Shown here piece by piece: positions 7,087 to 16,549 of a stretch of 64,000 nucleotides of DNA (position 1 is the first letter of the stretch; each line of letters opens with the position of its first letter). The notes under the pieces were generated by a model. It was not told where the DNA came from and searched no databases. It was given only the letters and a program-made list of their open reading frames with translations. Made by a program: the position numbers and the translations under genes. The DNA lies in assembly GCF_014652275.1 (NCBI RefSeq), contig NZ_BMYM01000001.1, positions 1,178,001-1,242,000 of the forward strand. The letters are read 5' to 3'. The stretch comes from Parahalioglobus pacificus. Lineage in GTDB: Bacteria > Pseudomonadota > Gammaproteobacteria > Pseudomonadales > Halieaceae.

Positions 7087-7964
7087 CGAAGCCCGTAGGC
7101 CAGCAGCGCCTTGCCAAGCACATGGTCAAGATTATCTGCGTCGCGGGCATTGACCTCAATGCTGCGCAACTCAAACGCTTTATAGAGCTCTCTGCGCCTC
7201 AGTTGGGCGGTCATTTCCGCGGGCGTTAAGCTTTCATCCCAGCAATCGATATAGACGTTGCCATGAGGCAGATAGAAGTCGGCCACCGCGGCCTCCTCGG
7301 TGGGCAAAGGCCGCCTATAGGCGTGTACGAGCTGCGCCAGGTACAACCAATCGCACACACGCACCGCCAGAGGGCTATGCACCACATGCCCGTCGATACC
7401 TGCCAGTACGGCCGGGCCAGCTTCGGCGAAGAGATCCGGTTCATCTTCGGGCGGCTTGCCGGCCAGACTTTGGTCTGACAGCCGCGTAAGCTCGCGGTGA
7501 ACCACGGGGTGGTCAATAATCTCGTGGGGCCAAGTTACATAAAACGCGCCGGAGCCCTCGCTCTCTGCTTGCTGTCCGCCCATGCGCTCACCCAAACCCG
7601 TTAGCTCCCAACCTAACAGGCTGTGACACTGTAGCCCCAGTTCAGCGAGCGCACGGTTGATCTGGCGCGAATCAAGCCGGGGATAGTAGCGACGCATATT
7701 GGCAGCTGTAATGCGCTGGTTGGATTCGATGGCACTGACCAGGGGGTGTTCCAGCAACGACTCCGGCCACACGACATAGCGCCCAAAACGTTTGCTCTGC
7801 CGGTACTGGCCGCCCTCGAATTCACCCTTAGGCGTGAGCAACCAACCCTCACCCTGACGCTGAATCCAGCCGTAGTCCTTCAAGGTGGCAAACAGCTGTT
7901 GCGCGGGGATCTCCAGCTTACGCGCCAGTGCCGAGGTTGATAGCGGGCCGCTCGTCTCCGTCAT
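7080..7964 (-). CDS. Winged-helix protein with nuclease-like C-terminal domain, unknown function
   Basis: 294 residues, not recognised as a named family. Residues 1-50 look like a winged helix (STSALARKLEIPAQQLFATL, then WIQRQGEGWLLTPKGE). Residues 62-76 (RYVVWPESLLEHPLV) and 142-155 (YVTWPHEIIDHPVV) form an internal repeat WP-x-x-hydrophobic-x-x-HP. The C-terminal part (about 225-290) has ADFYLPHGNVYIDCWDES followed by a basic helix and LRSIEVNARDADNLD, which resembles the VSR-like PD-(D/E)XK fold attached to some helicases (D229, D240 in place of the usual Glu, W242). Activity is therefore uncertain; it could be a DNA-binding protein with a degenerate nuclease. Start ATG is 3 nt after the dUTPase stop, indicating an operon. 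A C-terminal-domain relationship needs a profile search. Confidence 0.6.
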   Translation of the reverse strand: MTETSGPLSTSALARKLEIPAQQLFATLKDYGWIQRQGEGWLLTPKGEFEGGQYRQSKRFGRYVVWPESLLEHPLVSAIESNQRITAANMRRYYPRLDSRQINRALAELGLQCHSLLGWELTGLGERMGGQQAESEGSGAFYVTWPHEIIDHPVVHRELTRLSDQSLAGKPPEDEPDLFAEAGPAVLAGIDGHVVHSPLAVRVCDWLYLAQLVHAYRRPLPTEEAAVADFYLPHGNVYIDCWDESLTPAEMTAQLRRRELYKAFELRSIEVNARDADNLDHVLGKALLAYGLRY

Positions 7965-7967
7965 GTC

Positions 7968-8597
7968 TCAGCCGGCCTCGCACACATCCCGGTAGCGATC
8001 TGTGAGAGCAACATACAGCGCGTCGGCGAAATCCTCATCATCTGTATTCAGTGTGCCCACAAGCTCGACCAGATGTTCATTGTCTTCCCTTCCCGCCCAT
8101 GTCTTCTGGTAGGTGCCTTCCTGATAGCCGTTATCCTGCCGGAAGAAGTTGAGCACATTCTTGCCAACGTAGGCCGTGTATAGATCGTCGAAGCTAAGAC
8201 CAGCAGCATTCATGAGATCCCAAAAGCACGCCACGGAGAAACCTTTGGTGGCCAGAGAATTCTCCGCCAGGGATTCTGTGGCCGTTCGCACATCCACGCA
8301 TTGGGGTTGGTGGTCGGCCAGCGCAGTTTCAATATCGGCTGCAATGCTCTCAACGGTGGCGCCGGGTGTGAATAAGGCCGACAGGCCAAAGTGCCAGATA
8401 TCGATGGCCTCCAGCCTGACCTGCTCCATATCCGGCTCCTGCTTTTTCCACCATTTGTAGCCGAAGTGATCCATTAGCTCACCGCACTCGATCCAGATCG
8501 CGCGGTACCACTCAAACTGCTGATTAATCCAATCTTCGTGAACTCGCGTGTTCATGCGGTGCTGCATGTTCAGCATATTCACTAGCGCCTGTTTCAC
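7968..8597 (-). CDS. Dimeric (all-alpha) dUTP diphosphatase
   Basis: 209 residues of the dimeric dUTPase family (dUTPase_2), unrelated to the trimeric Dut. Hydrolyses dUTP to dUMP and PPi, keeping uracil out of DNA and supplying dUMP for thymidylate. Metal-binding motifs ECGELMDHFGYKWWKK and EAIDIWHF are present (ExxE and ExxD). The GTG start at 8597 is chosen because AAGGAG (about 8604-8609) lies at the right distance and the family begins VKQALVNMLNMQ; the ATG at 8648 would add an unrelated 17-residue leader. It is followed 3 nt later by the winged-helix gene. Confidence 0.9.
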   Translation of the reverse strand: MKQALVNMLNMQHRMNTRVHEDWINQQFEWYRAIWIECGELMDHFGYKWWKKQEPDMEQVRLEAIDIWHFGLSALFTPGATVESIAADIETALADHQPQCVDVRTATESLAENSLATKGFSVACFWDLMNAAGLSFDDLYTAYVGKNVLNFFRQDNGYQEGTYQKTWAGREDNEHLVELVGTLNTDDEDFADALYVALTDRYRDVCEAG

Positions 8598-8668
8598 GCT
8601 AAATCTCCTTCGTCGTAGTAAAGCCCAAGACCATATAGCAGCAGGCAACGCCTCTCAAGCGAGAGCCG

Positions 8669-9919
8669 TCAGGCGCTGTCTGCAAGCCAGTGGGCAGGAA
8701 TATTGTCTTCCACCAGCTCGTTAATGCTGATACTCACCAGCCCATGCTCACGACCCACCTCCTCTGCAAAGTAGGAGCGCTTACTCGATCGGGCAATGAC
8801 CATAGCGTCGTGAAAGCGGCGCTTTATCCACAGCGCAGTGCGTAAATTATCTTCCTCCTGCCCGGTACCCAACACGAAGACCGCATTGTTGCCATTGAGG
8901 TCTACATCCTGATCCAATTGACGCCAGATATCCGGATTCGAGATATCGCCCTCATACACATCGCGTTGAACGTTTTCGGAGAACTGCATCTGCTCTTCGG
9001 CCACCATCACTCGGCGGTGCGCGTCCCTCTCGATAATGACCACCTGCTCGATCTCACCGCCGGCATGCACCTGCAGTTCTTCAAGAATGGTTTGTCCGAA
9101 GCGACCAAAACCGGCAATCACCACAATATCCTTGCGTACCGTGTCTCGGAAGAACTTCAGCATATGGCTTTTGACCAGGCCCGCAGCAGCCAGGTGGTAG
9201 GTATTGAATGTTTCGCACCTCTCGGCAACCCGGGTATTTGCCATGGCTCGCATGAACCGTAAGCTGGCACAGTGCATCACTATGCGTGAGCCGATGTCGG
9301 GCACCAGTTTTAGCAAGACGGAAGCGGCCTCATAATTTCGCAGGCTGTTATCGGAGAGCAGGAGAATCTTTCTCGCGCGTTCCACCCGGAGCTGACGCAA
9401 AAAGAAGGCGTGGGTGATATCGCCCACAACCACGGAGGCGTCAAAACCCTGCCGGAACTCGTCCAGAACCGCCTGCTCCTGCCTGCCTGAACAAACAATC
9501 ACAACACGGGCATCGGGCTCGTGTTGGCGCAACACTCGCAGGTAACTCAGTGACAGCTCACCACTACCGACGATAATGATGTGATTCTTGAGACGGCGCA
9601 GCAGCCAGGCCTGAGGCGATATAGCGCGGATCAAGGCCTCTATCAGTGTGGACGCGGCGAGTATGGGAGCCCCGAAGTACGCCACCCAGACGAGGGCCCT
9701 AGCCAGCCAGTGGCCTCCCGTGGGAACGCCCATATCCACACCACCTACAACAAACAGGCTGAGCGCGTAGTAGGCCTGGGTGAGCATGCCGCCGGTCGCA
9801 ACCTCGTCGCGCTCGGTAACACCCACACCGCTGGCAAAGCCGATCCAGGCAGATGCGAAGAAAAAGACAGCACCAGCGGTACGCCAGGGAAAGGATGGAG
9901 CGGAACTGTAGGCACTCAT
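8669..9919 (-). CDS. Ion-channel-like protein with two RCK/NAD-binding domains
   Basis: 416 residues. Two transmembrane helices (about 10-30 and 70-95) with a short loop between them, then tandem Rossmann domains: first HIIIVGSGELSLSY, second IVVIAGFGRFGQTIL. This is the 2TM-plus-two-RCK plan of K+ channel/DMI1-like proteins gated by cytoplasmic ligands. The loop reads LFVVGGVDMGVPTGG and lacks a TVGYG-type filter, so K+ selectivity cannot be assumed. The start is placed at 9919 (MSAYSSAPSF), just before the first helix; the ATG at 9979 would overlap the region before tRNA-Leu. It could alternatively be a redox- or nucleotide-sensing membrane protein. It may be cotranscribed with the dUTPase 71 bp downstream. 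Confidence 0.7.
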   Translation of the reverse strand: MSAYSSAPSFPWRTAGAVFFFASAWIGFASGVGVTERDEVATGGMLTQAYYALSLFVVGGVDMGVPTGGHWLARALVWVAYFGAPILAASTLIEALIRAISPQAWLLRRLKNHIIIVGSGELSLSYLRVLRQHEPDARVVIVCSGRQEQAVLDEFRQGFDASVVVGDITHAFFLRQLRVERARKILLLSDNSLRNYEAASVLLKLVPDIGSRIVMHCASLRFMRAMANTRVAERCETFNTYHLAAAGLVKSHMLKFFRDTVRKDIVVIAGFGRFGQTILEELQVHAGGEIEQVVIIERDAHRRVMVAEEQMQFSENVQRDVYEGDISNPDIWRQLDQDVDLNGNNAVFVLGTGQEEDNLRTALWIKRRFHDAMVIARSSKRSYFAEEVGREHGLVSISINELVEDNIPAHWLADSA

Positions 9920-10038
9920 GGGCAGATTGTACCGCAGGCGAGGGCCAGATTGATCGATAACTGCTGTGTCACGATGCACGTGCCACGCAGGCCTTTAACG
10001 GCAGTGGCGAACAATAAACAAAGAGGGGGTGAAGAGAA

Positions 10039-10125
10039 TGGTGCCCGGAGCGGGACTTGAACCCGCACAGCCGTAAGGCCGGGAGATTTTAAGTCTCCTG
10101 TGTCTACCAATTCCACCATCCGGGC
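10039..10125 (-). tRNA. tRNA-Leu(UAA)
   Basis: 87-nt class II tRNA on the minus strand. Acceptor GCCCGGA pairs with TCCGGGC (10119-10125), CCA is encoded (10039-10041), anticodon stem GAGA/TCTC encloses CTTAAAA with anticodon TAA, and the variable arm is long. In E. coli this isoacceptor (leuZ) follows glyW-cysT after pgsA; here those two tRNAs lie 29 kb away on the same strand. Confidence 0.97.
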
Positions 10126-10140
10126 GGGACAGCGGCGCGC

Positions 10141-10146
10141 ATCATA
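10141..10146 (-). promoter_or_regulatory. Possible -10 box of tRNA-Leu
   Basis: TATGAT on the minus strand, 16 nt before the tRNA-Leu 5' end. No convincing -35 was found at 16-18 nt, so this is a tentative call. Confidence 0.35.
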
Positions 10147-10218
10147 GCACGCAAATTCAGCCAAGTGAGGCCCATCATCGTGCTAGTATCGATTGCTCTC
10201 TCATGACCGTGGATAACT

Positions 10219-13200
10219 ATGGTTCTTCGGTGGATTTTGGCGCTCGTCCTGCTGTGTGGACTGCTATTAGCAGCCGCACTGCTCGCACTGCGCTCCGAAT
10301 CCACCCTACTTCGTGCCATCACGTGGTCCGTCGCCACCTTTACTGACTACGAGCTAGAACTGGTGTCTGCGCGCGCAGACTTGTTCGCCGGCACGGTCGA
10401 GGCCCAGCAGTTACACCTGCACCATGTAGAATCCGAGGGCGCCGCACTGGTATCGGTGCTCAACTTACAGGGCAGCAAGATACTACTGAGCGACCTGCTA
10501 CTTCTGAACCTAAAACACGCTGTACTAACGGCAGACAGCGTTTCTGTCTATGTCAAAGGCAATGACCAGGCCGACGACCCCAAACCCATCACCTGGCTGA
10601 GCTATCTCTCTTGGCTTCCAGACCGCGCAAACATAGGCAACGTGCACGTTATCAATCACCACAAGGAGCTGATGATCTTCCCGCTACAGCAAGTAAGGGG
10701 ATATCGCGGCGCCTATAACAACTTCATCGCGACGGCTACGGGGCTGTGGGAAGGCAACTCTATCGAGACGGGGCTGGAGCTCAACGCCCTACGTGATGAG
10801 GGTAGCTTCTTTGGGGTTGGTATGACTGCTGATCTGAGCGCAGCGCACAGCGGTTCGCAGGCAGTTTTAACGGGAGAATTTACCGGCACCGATTCAGATT
10901 ACCAATACAACTTTTCCCTGCAGGCCGACACCACACAAATCGAAGATGCGCTGGCACGCTACCTTCAAATAGCAAAACGTCTAACCGGCGATCTCAGTAT
11001 TGAAGGACGGCTCAAGGGCGACTCTGAGGAGGCAACGCTGACGGCCGACAGGATCATCCTTCAAAACCTGCCGGCTTATGGCTTCGAGGCTTCGGGTGAT
11101 CTCTCAAGGAACTTTGCCGAAGGAAAAACCCACATCCAGCTCAATTCCGCCGGCCAAATGGCCTCCTTGCGCGCTTTTAATGAGTTCCTGAATCTGGAGT
11201 TGGATAGGCTGGGTTCTGCCCAGTCCAGCCTAAGGCTGACGGGCACCCTGAGTGACCCCGAAATAGAACGGTTCATCCTGCAAACTCATAGCGATAGTGG
11301 CCTGACCCTTAACCTGTCGGGCAGTGTGTCTCGTCGCGAACTGTCCGATGGCACACTGGCGCCGTCCAACGAATTGATGGTGGATGTCAGCGCGCCCGGC
11401 CTTGCGCCACTGAGGCCGTGGCTGGGAGAAATTTCTTTGGACACTGGCCCCTGGGCGGCTTCAGCTACGATAACCGGCAACCGGGAAGCGTTGGCCGTGT
11501 CACAGTTCCTGGTTACCGCGGGTACACCCGATACCATCACATTTGGTGCCGAGGGCGCCGTCAATCGAATTGCCATTGATGATCAGGAGTTTGAACTCGA
11601 CGACGTCACCGGGATCAGTGCGGCCGTGACTACAGAGACACCAAACAGCCAGTATGTCGCGGAACTCCTGGGCATCACCCTGCCCGATCACCATGCCATG
11701 ACATTGTCACTGCAGCTCTCTGGTGACGGCCCGCAGCTGCAGGCTAGCGAGGGTGCCCTGGTAGTATCCGCCAGCGACTTTGATGCCAGCTTAACCGAAA
11801 TGAGCATGAGCCTGTTGTCCTCCCAGGAACGTTGGTTAATGCAAAATTTCAAGGGCAAGCTTGCAGGCGCTCTCAGTGACACCAGTGCTCTCTCTCAGTA
11901 CACCACCACATCGGCTGTTTCACTGGGCCCCATCTCCTATAGCGCCGATATCGTTCAGGAAAATGGCAGGGTCAGCGCCCGAAACATTCAGGCTGCCATC
12001 ACTGGCGAACAAGTCACGGCGACGGCAACCGGTGAGGTGGAGGACCTTGTTAACCTAAGCGGCGTTCGCATCGCGCATGATTTTTCTGGCGTGAGTACGT
12101 CGGCGGTATTAAGCGCCCTCGTGGCGCGTTTCTCCTATTCGCAACCCATAGGCACCCTTGACGGTAGCTTCGACCTGTCAGGCGACGCCGGCGATCTCGC
12201 CCTGACTAATATCGAAATACGCAACAGCGACTACGCGCCGCTAGGCTTTACCGCAGGTGGGGATATCGACGACTTGGCAAGTTTAAATGGCAGCTTCACG
12301 CTATCGACCCGCATTACTGATCTCGATCTCCTCTATGCGCTAACCGGCTTTGAGGTGAAACAAACCAGCCTGTCGGCGTCCTTTAGCAGTCAGGATGAGC
12401 GCACAGCCATCGATGTTGATGGCACTGTCGGGCAATCGACTGTCGAAGGTTCCGGTTTCTATGCGTCGAGCGATGACGGTATCACCGCTGCAGAGCTCGC
12501 CTTCAGCTCGCCTCATCTGCGTATGGCCGACCTTGGGCTGCAAGCCTCGGCTGCTAACCGGGCCGACAACGCGCCTGCGGAGCAGTTGGGAGAATCGGCG
12601 GAGAGTGGCCTCGACCGCTTACTCACGCAAGCGCCACGCTTCCCGAGCCGACTGAAGATTGACATCGATCAGCTCAGTGGCGACGCCACCGCAATCGACA
12701 GTCTGGCGCTTGAGATGACGGGGAGAGACGGCGCCTATACGCTGCGGCAACTGGACGCCCGGTATGCCACCGGCGAGTTGCAACTGCGCGGTATCATTGA
12801 CCTCAATCAACAGCCCATCAATCTCAGCCTGGCGGGTCAAGGCCTGTCCATACCCCTGAATCGAGTAGCCACGGACATTGGACTGGAGAGTGATATCGAA
12901 GGTGTATTGAGCTTTCGCGGCGGCTTAACCGGTCGCGGCACCACCGAGGAGTCACTGCGCGAGTCATTGGATGGCTCACTTTCCCTTGCATTAGAGGATG
13001 CCACGATCGCGGGCGCAGCCTACGATGTGCTTGCCACTGGATTGCTTGAGTGGCTCTACAGCGGCGCGGCACTGGCAGATTCAACACGCCTGGACTGCAC
13101 TATGGCCAGACTGGACTTCGATGACGGCGTCGCCTACACAGATAACATTCTTGTCGAGTCCCAGCGCATGATCGCGGAGGGAGAAGCGGAGCTCGATCTG

Positions 13201-13434
13201 GTTAACCGAAACATCGATCTGGTCCTGGTTCCTCGCTCCAAGTCCAGGACCTTTCAGATACCTTCCAGAGTCACAGTGCGCGGACCACTCGAAAGCCCTC
13301 GCACTACGGTGTCACCCATCAGCGCGGTCGCGGATGCCTCTGCCGAGGCACTGACACTGTTGCCGAAAATCGCCATGCGCCTGTTCGGCATCAAACCCAA
13401 GGATGGCGGCAATAGCCACCCCTGCGGCACCTAG
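10219..13434 (+). CDS. AsmA-like protein (inner-membrane-anchored, periplasmic)
   Basis: 1071 residues. One N-terminal membrane anchor (WILALVLLCGLLLAAALLAL) precedes a long beta-rich, periplasmic region with many repeated layer-like strands, ending in the AsmA C-terminal module: LEDATIAGAAYDVLATGLLEW, then LVNRNIDLVLVPRSKS and VTVRGPLESPRT. Members of the AsmA/TamB/YhdP group form long hydrophobic grooves thought to move phospholipids between membranes. The exact paralogue (AsmA, YhdP, YicH and so on) cannot be told. The ATG follows a weak ribosome site. No partner gene is adjacent; the symporter follows 89 bp later on the same strand. Confidence 0.82.
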   Translation: MVLRWILALVLLCGLLLAAALLALRSESTLLRAITWSVATFTDYELELVSARADLFAGTVEAQQLHLHHVESEGAALVSVLNLQGSKILLSDLLLLNLKHAVLTADSVSVYVKGNDQADDPKPITWLSYLSWLPDRANIGNVHVINHHKELMIFPLQQVRGYRGAYNNFIATATGLWEGNSIETGLELNALRDEGSFFGVGMTADLSAAHSGSQAVLTGEFTGTDSDYQYNFSLQADTTQIEDALARYLQIAKRLTGDLSIEGRLKGDSEEATLTADRIILQNLPAYGFEASGDLSRNFAEGKTHIQLNSAGQMASLRAFNEFLNLELDRLGSAQSSLRLTGTLSDPEIERFILQTHSDSGLTLNLSGSVSRRELSDGTLAPSNELMVDVSAPGLAPLRPWLGEISLDTGPWAASATITGNREALAVSQFLVTAGTPDTITFGAEGAVNRIAIDDQEFELDDVTGISAAVTTETPNSQYVAELLGITLPDHHAMTLSLQLSGDGPQLQASEGALVVSASDFDASLTEMSMSLLSSQERWLMQNFKGKLAGALSDTSALSQYTTTSAVSLGPISYSADIVQENGRVSARNIQAAITGEQVTATATGEVEDLVNLSGVRIAHDFSGVSTSAVLSALVARFSYSQPIGTLDGSFDLSGDAGDLALTNIEIRNSDYAPLGFTAGGDIDDLASLNGSFTLSTRITDLDLLYALTGFEVKQTSLSASFSSQDERTAIDVDGTVGQSTVEGSGFYASSDDGITAAELAFSSPHLRMADLGLQASAANRADNAPAEQLGESAESGLDRLLTQAPRFPSRLKIDIDQLSGDATAIDSLALEMTGRDGAYTLRQLDARYATGELQLRGIIDLNQQPINLSLAGQGLSIPLNRVATDIGLESDIEGVLSFRGGLTGRGTTEESLRESLDGSLSLALEDATIAGAAYDVLATGLLEWLYSGAALADSTRLDCTMARLDFDDGVAYTDNILVESQRMIAEGEAELDLVNRNIDLVLVPRSKSRTFQIPSRVTVRGPLESPRTTVSPISAVADASAEALTLLPKIAMRLFGIKPKDGGNSHPCGT

Positions 13435-13523
13435 GCCCGCGTGTCAGCAAGGACGCCCCCAGCGACGTCTACCGTGATAAACTCCCGCCCTTTCTCGGCC
13501 CAAGCATAATTAACGGAAAACCT

Positions 13524-14876
13524 ATGGCGGCATCGCGCGGCGAATTCAGCTCTCGTTTTGGCTTTATCATGGCAGCCGCAGGCAGCGCCGTTGGCCTTGG
13601 CAACATTTGGGGCTTCCCCACACAGGCAGCCAGCAACGGCGGTGCCGCTTTCCTGCTGGTTTACCTGGTGCTCGCATTCTCACTGGCCTACCCCGCGCTG
13701 ATGGCCGAACTCATCATCGGTCGCCACGCACACGCAAATGCCGTTAATGCCCTCCGACTGATTTCCAACAGCGGCCCCGTTCGCACAATCGGTGCAACAA
13801 CGGGCGTTATCGGTTTTATTGTGGCCAGCCTGATTTTGAGTTTTTACGCTATCGTGGCGGGCTGGATGATCGCCCACTTCCTCGCGTCTGGTGCCGAGCT
13901 GCTCTCACTTGATGGGGCGAGCCAGTGGCTAACCGAGTTCGGTTTTGGGCGCAACATTCTTTTCATGGTGCTGTTCATGGCTCTGACCATCGGCATCATT
14001 TCCGAGGGCGTCACCGCGGGCATCGAACGTTGGTCCGCGCGTCTGATGCCGCTGCTTCTGATCACTCTGCTGGCTCTGGTGTTGTATGTGCTGACCCTGG
14101 ACGGCGCAATGGACGGCCTCAAGGTGTATTTGCTGCCAGACTTCGAGCGAGCGCTATCGCCAACCTTGATTATCAGCGCGCTTGGGGCTGCGTTTTTCTC
14201 GCTATCACTGGGCGTAGGCACGATGCTGATTTACGGCTCTTACATCAACGACAACGAGAATCTGCCCGTTGTCGGCGGGCTGGTGACCCTGGTCGATATC
14301 TGTATCGCTGTTGTCGCAGGCTTCCTGGTGCTTCCCGCGATGTATGTTGCCGTCTTCAATGGCGTTGAAATTTTCGCTGCAGACGGCGCACTGATCTCGG
14401 GCGATACGCTGATATTCACTGTATTGCCAGAACTATTTACCACCATGGGCATGGCCGGCGTTGTAGTGTCTCTGGTGTTTTTTTTCCTAATGAGTATCGC
14501 CGCACTCACCTCCTCAATCTCAATGCTGGAAGTGCCCGTCGCCTACACCATCGAAGAGCACGGCTTGGGCCGCAAAAAAGCGGTGTTACTAATTGGCGCC
14601 GCGATCACATTGGTGAGCACCGTCATCCTGATGAACTTTGGTCAATTGTTCGGTCTGGTCATCAGCATCACCACCCAATATAGCCAACCACTATTGGGCT
14701 TTATGTTCTGTATCTTCGCAGGCTGGGTATGGCACAGGGATAACCTGCTGCAGGAGCTACGAAAAGGCAATCCAGATGCTGAAAACACACTGTTCTGGAA
14801 GATCTGGCCCTGGTACGTGCGGGTGGTCTGTCCGGTAATTATTCTGGCTATTTTTGCCCAAACACTGTTTGGTTAG
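13524..14876 (+). CDS. Sodium-dependent transporter, NSS/SNF family (LeuT-like)
   Basis: 450 residues with about 11 transmembrane helices, typical of the bacterial MhsT/Tyt1 branch, which lacks helix 12. Helix 1 carries the family signature AAAGSAVGLGNIWGFPTQAA, including the unwound GNIW segment that binds substrate and Na+, followed by NGGAAFLLVYLV. Expected to import an amino acid or related amine with Na+; the substrate cannot be read from the sequence. Sodium use fits the presence of Na+-NQR further along. Ends 10 bp before the convergent deoC stop. Confidence 0.9.
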   Translation: MAASRGEFSSRFGFIMAAAGSAVGLGNIWGFPTQAASNGGAAFLLVYLVLAFSLAYPALMAELIIGRHAHANAVNALRLISNSGPVRTIGATTGVIGFIVASLILSFYAIVAGWMIAHFLASGAELLSLDGASQWLTEFGFGRNILFMVLFMALTIGIISEGVTAGIERWSARLMPLLLITLLALVLYVLTLDGAMDGLKVYLLPDFERALSPTLIISALGAAFFSLSLGVGTMLIYGSYINDNENLPVVGGLVTLVDICIAVVAGFLVLPAMYVAVFNGVEIFAADGALISGDTLIFTVLPELFTTMGMAGVVVSLVFFFLMSIAALTSSISMLEVPVAYTIEEHGLGRKKAVLLIGAAITLVSTVILMNFGQLFGLVISITTQYSQPLLGFMFCIFAGWVWHRDNLLQELRKGNPDAENTLFWKIWPWYVRVVCPVIILAIFAQTLFG

Positions 14877-14886
14877 GCAGTCTGCC

Positions 14887-15561
14887 TCAATAGTCAGCGT
14901 CGGCGCTTTCACCGGCAATAATCGCTACTCCGGAACTGGTGCCCAAACGCGTCGCTCCGGCCTCTATCATGGCCTGGGCTGCTGCCAAGTCGCGAACGCC
15001 GCCAGAAGCCTTAACCCCTATCTCGTCGCCGACCACTTCGCGCATCAGTCGAATATCGGCCACCGTCGCACCGCCGCCGCCAAAACCGGTGGAAGTCTTC
15101 ACAAAAGCAACGCCACATTCAACGGCCAGCCTGCAGACCTCGCGCTTTTCATCCTCAGACAGCATGCTCGTTTCCAGGATCACTTTAAGGGGTGCACCAT
15201 CGCAGGCCGAGTTTACGGCAGCGATATCTTCCTTAACGTAAGCCCAATTCCCTGCCCTGGCCCTGCCGATGGGAATAACCATATCGATTTCGGCTGCGCC
15301 TTGCGCTATGGCAAGTGCTGCCTCGGCTGCCTTGCTAGCAGTAGCCATAGCACCGAGCGGAAAGCCCACCACTGCGCAAACCAGCACTGAGCTGCTCACA
15401 AGCGCCTTGGCGGCGAGCGGCACGTAGCTAGAGTTCACACACACAGACTTGAAGCCATGCTCCACAGCCTCGTCACACAGGACCCTCACCTGATCCGGCG
15501 TCGCTTCGGCTTTGAGCAGTGTGTGATCAATGTAACTGGCAATGGATGCTGGATTGGTCAT
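14887..15561 (-). CDS. deoC: Deoxyribose-phosphate aldolase
   Basis: 224 residues, the short-form DeoC. Cleaves 2-deoxyribose 5-phosphate to glyceraldehyde 3-phosphate and acetaldehyde in deoxynucleoside salvage. Catalytic residues are in place: Asp93 (EIDMVIPIG), Schiff-base Lys155 ([10 protein letters not shown]) and Lys184 (GVKASGGVR). The start at 15561 ([17 protein letters not shown]) is the family start; the frame runs on to 15672 but that would overlap rbsK. It is divergent from rbsK with 70 bp between the starts, so a shared control region for pentose use is likely. Confidence 0.95.
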   Translation of the reverse strand: MTNPASIASYIDHTLLKAEATPDQVRVLCDEAVEHGFKSVCVNSSYVPLAAKALVSSSVLVCAVVGFPLGAMATASKAAEAALAIAQGAAEIDMVIPIGRARAGNWAYVKEDIAAVNSACDGAPLKVILETSMLSEDEKREVCRLAVECGVAFVKTSTGFGGGGATVADIRLMREVVGDEIGVKASGGVRDLAAAQAMIEAGATRLGTSSGVAIIAGESADADY

Positions 15562-15631
15562 CGCTGGTTCACTCGCTATTCGCCGCATAGCTATACTCGT
15601 CAGTATACCCCTGCAACAGGACTCCCAGCCC

Positions 15632-16549
15632 ATGACGATAGCCGTAATTGGATCCAATATGGTGGACCTCATTGCTTACATTGATCAAATGCCCAAAGCG
15701 GGAGAAACGCTGGAGGCCGATGACTTCGCCATGGGTTGCGGCGGCAAAGGCGCCAATCAGGCCGTGGCCGCTGCCAAACTGGGTGCTGAGGTTCTGATGA
15801 TGAGCCGCGTTGGCGACGATGGATTCGCAGACAACACCATCACCAACCTACAGACCTATGGGGTCGACACGCGCCACGTCACTAAAGTGGCAAACGTTTC
15901 AAGCGGCGTTGCGCCTATCATGGTCGACCGCCAGTCGCAGAACCGGATTCTCATCATACCCGGGGCCAACAAGCACCTGCTGCCCGTCGACATCGATGCG
16001 GCCGCAGACGATCTGCGCGCCTGCCGTCTGATAGTGCTTCAGTTGGAGATACCTCTCCCAACGGTCTATCGGGCCATTGAATTTGGTAATCAGGAGGGCA
16101 TTCCCGTGCTTCTCAACCCTGCGCCCGCCTCGCCCGACCTCGACTTGGCCTACGCGGCCCGCTGCGACTTCTTCGTTCCCAACGAAACTGAGCTGGAAAT
16201 TCTCAGCGGAATGCCGGTTGCCACAGAGGCTGCGATAGTCGCTGCAGCGCAGTCTTTGATGCCCCGCGGCTTCAAACACCTGATAGTCACCATGGGTGAC
16301 AGCGGTACGTTATACATAGGCCCGGACAGCAGCTTCCGTGTGCCCGCACCAACGGTGGATGCCGTTGATACTACGGGCGCCGGCGATGCTTTCGTCGGCT
16401 GTTTCGCGGCCCACTACGCAGCCGGAAGCGACATCAGGGAGAGTATTGAAAATGCGGTTCAGTACGCGTCTCACAGCGTTACCGGGCGCTGCACACAAAC
16501 CGCCTACGCGACGCGAGAGGCCTTCGATGAATGGCTGGCGCGGGCCTAG
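15632..16549 (+). CDS. rbsK: Ribokinase (PfkB family)
   Basis: 305 residues (E. coli 309). Phosphorylates ribose to ribose 5-phosphate. Start ATG 15632 ([17 protein letters not shown]) matches the family; the frame upstream overlaps deoC. The substrate motif [15 protein letters not shown] and the PfkB signature [11 protein letters not shown] with catalytic Asp are clear. Deoxyribokinase is a possible alternative given the deoC neighbour. No ribose transporter is adjacent. It ends in a shared CTAG stop with the convergent lipoprotein gene. Confidence 0.9.
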   Translation: MTIAVIGSNMVDLIAYIDQMPKAGETLEADDFAMGCGGKGANQAVAAAKLGAEVLMMSRVGDDGFADNTITNLQTYGVDTRHVTKVANVSSGVAPIMVDRQSQNRILIIPGANKHLLPVDIDAAADDLRACRLIVLQLEIPLPTVYRAIEFGNQEGIPVLLNPAPASPDLDLAYAARCDFFVPNETELEILSGMPVATEAAIVAAAQSLMPRGFKHLIVTMGDSGTLYIGPDSSFRVPAPTVDAVDTTGAGDAFVGCFAAHYAAGSDIRESIENAVQYASHSVTGRCTQTAYATREAFDEWLARA

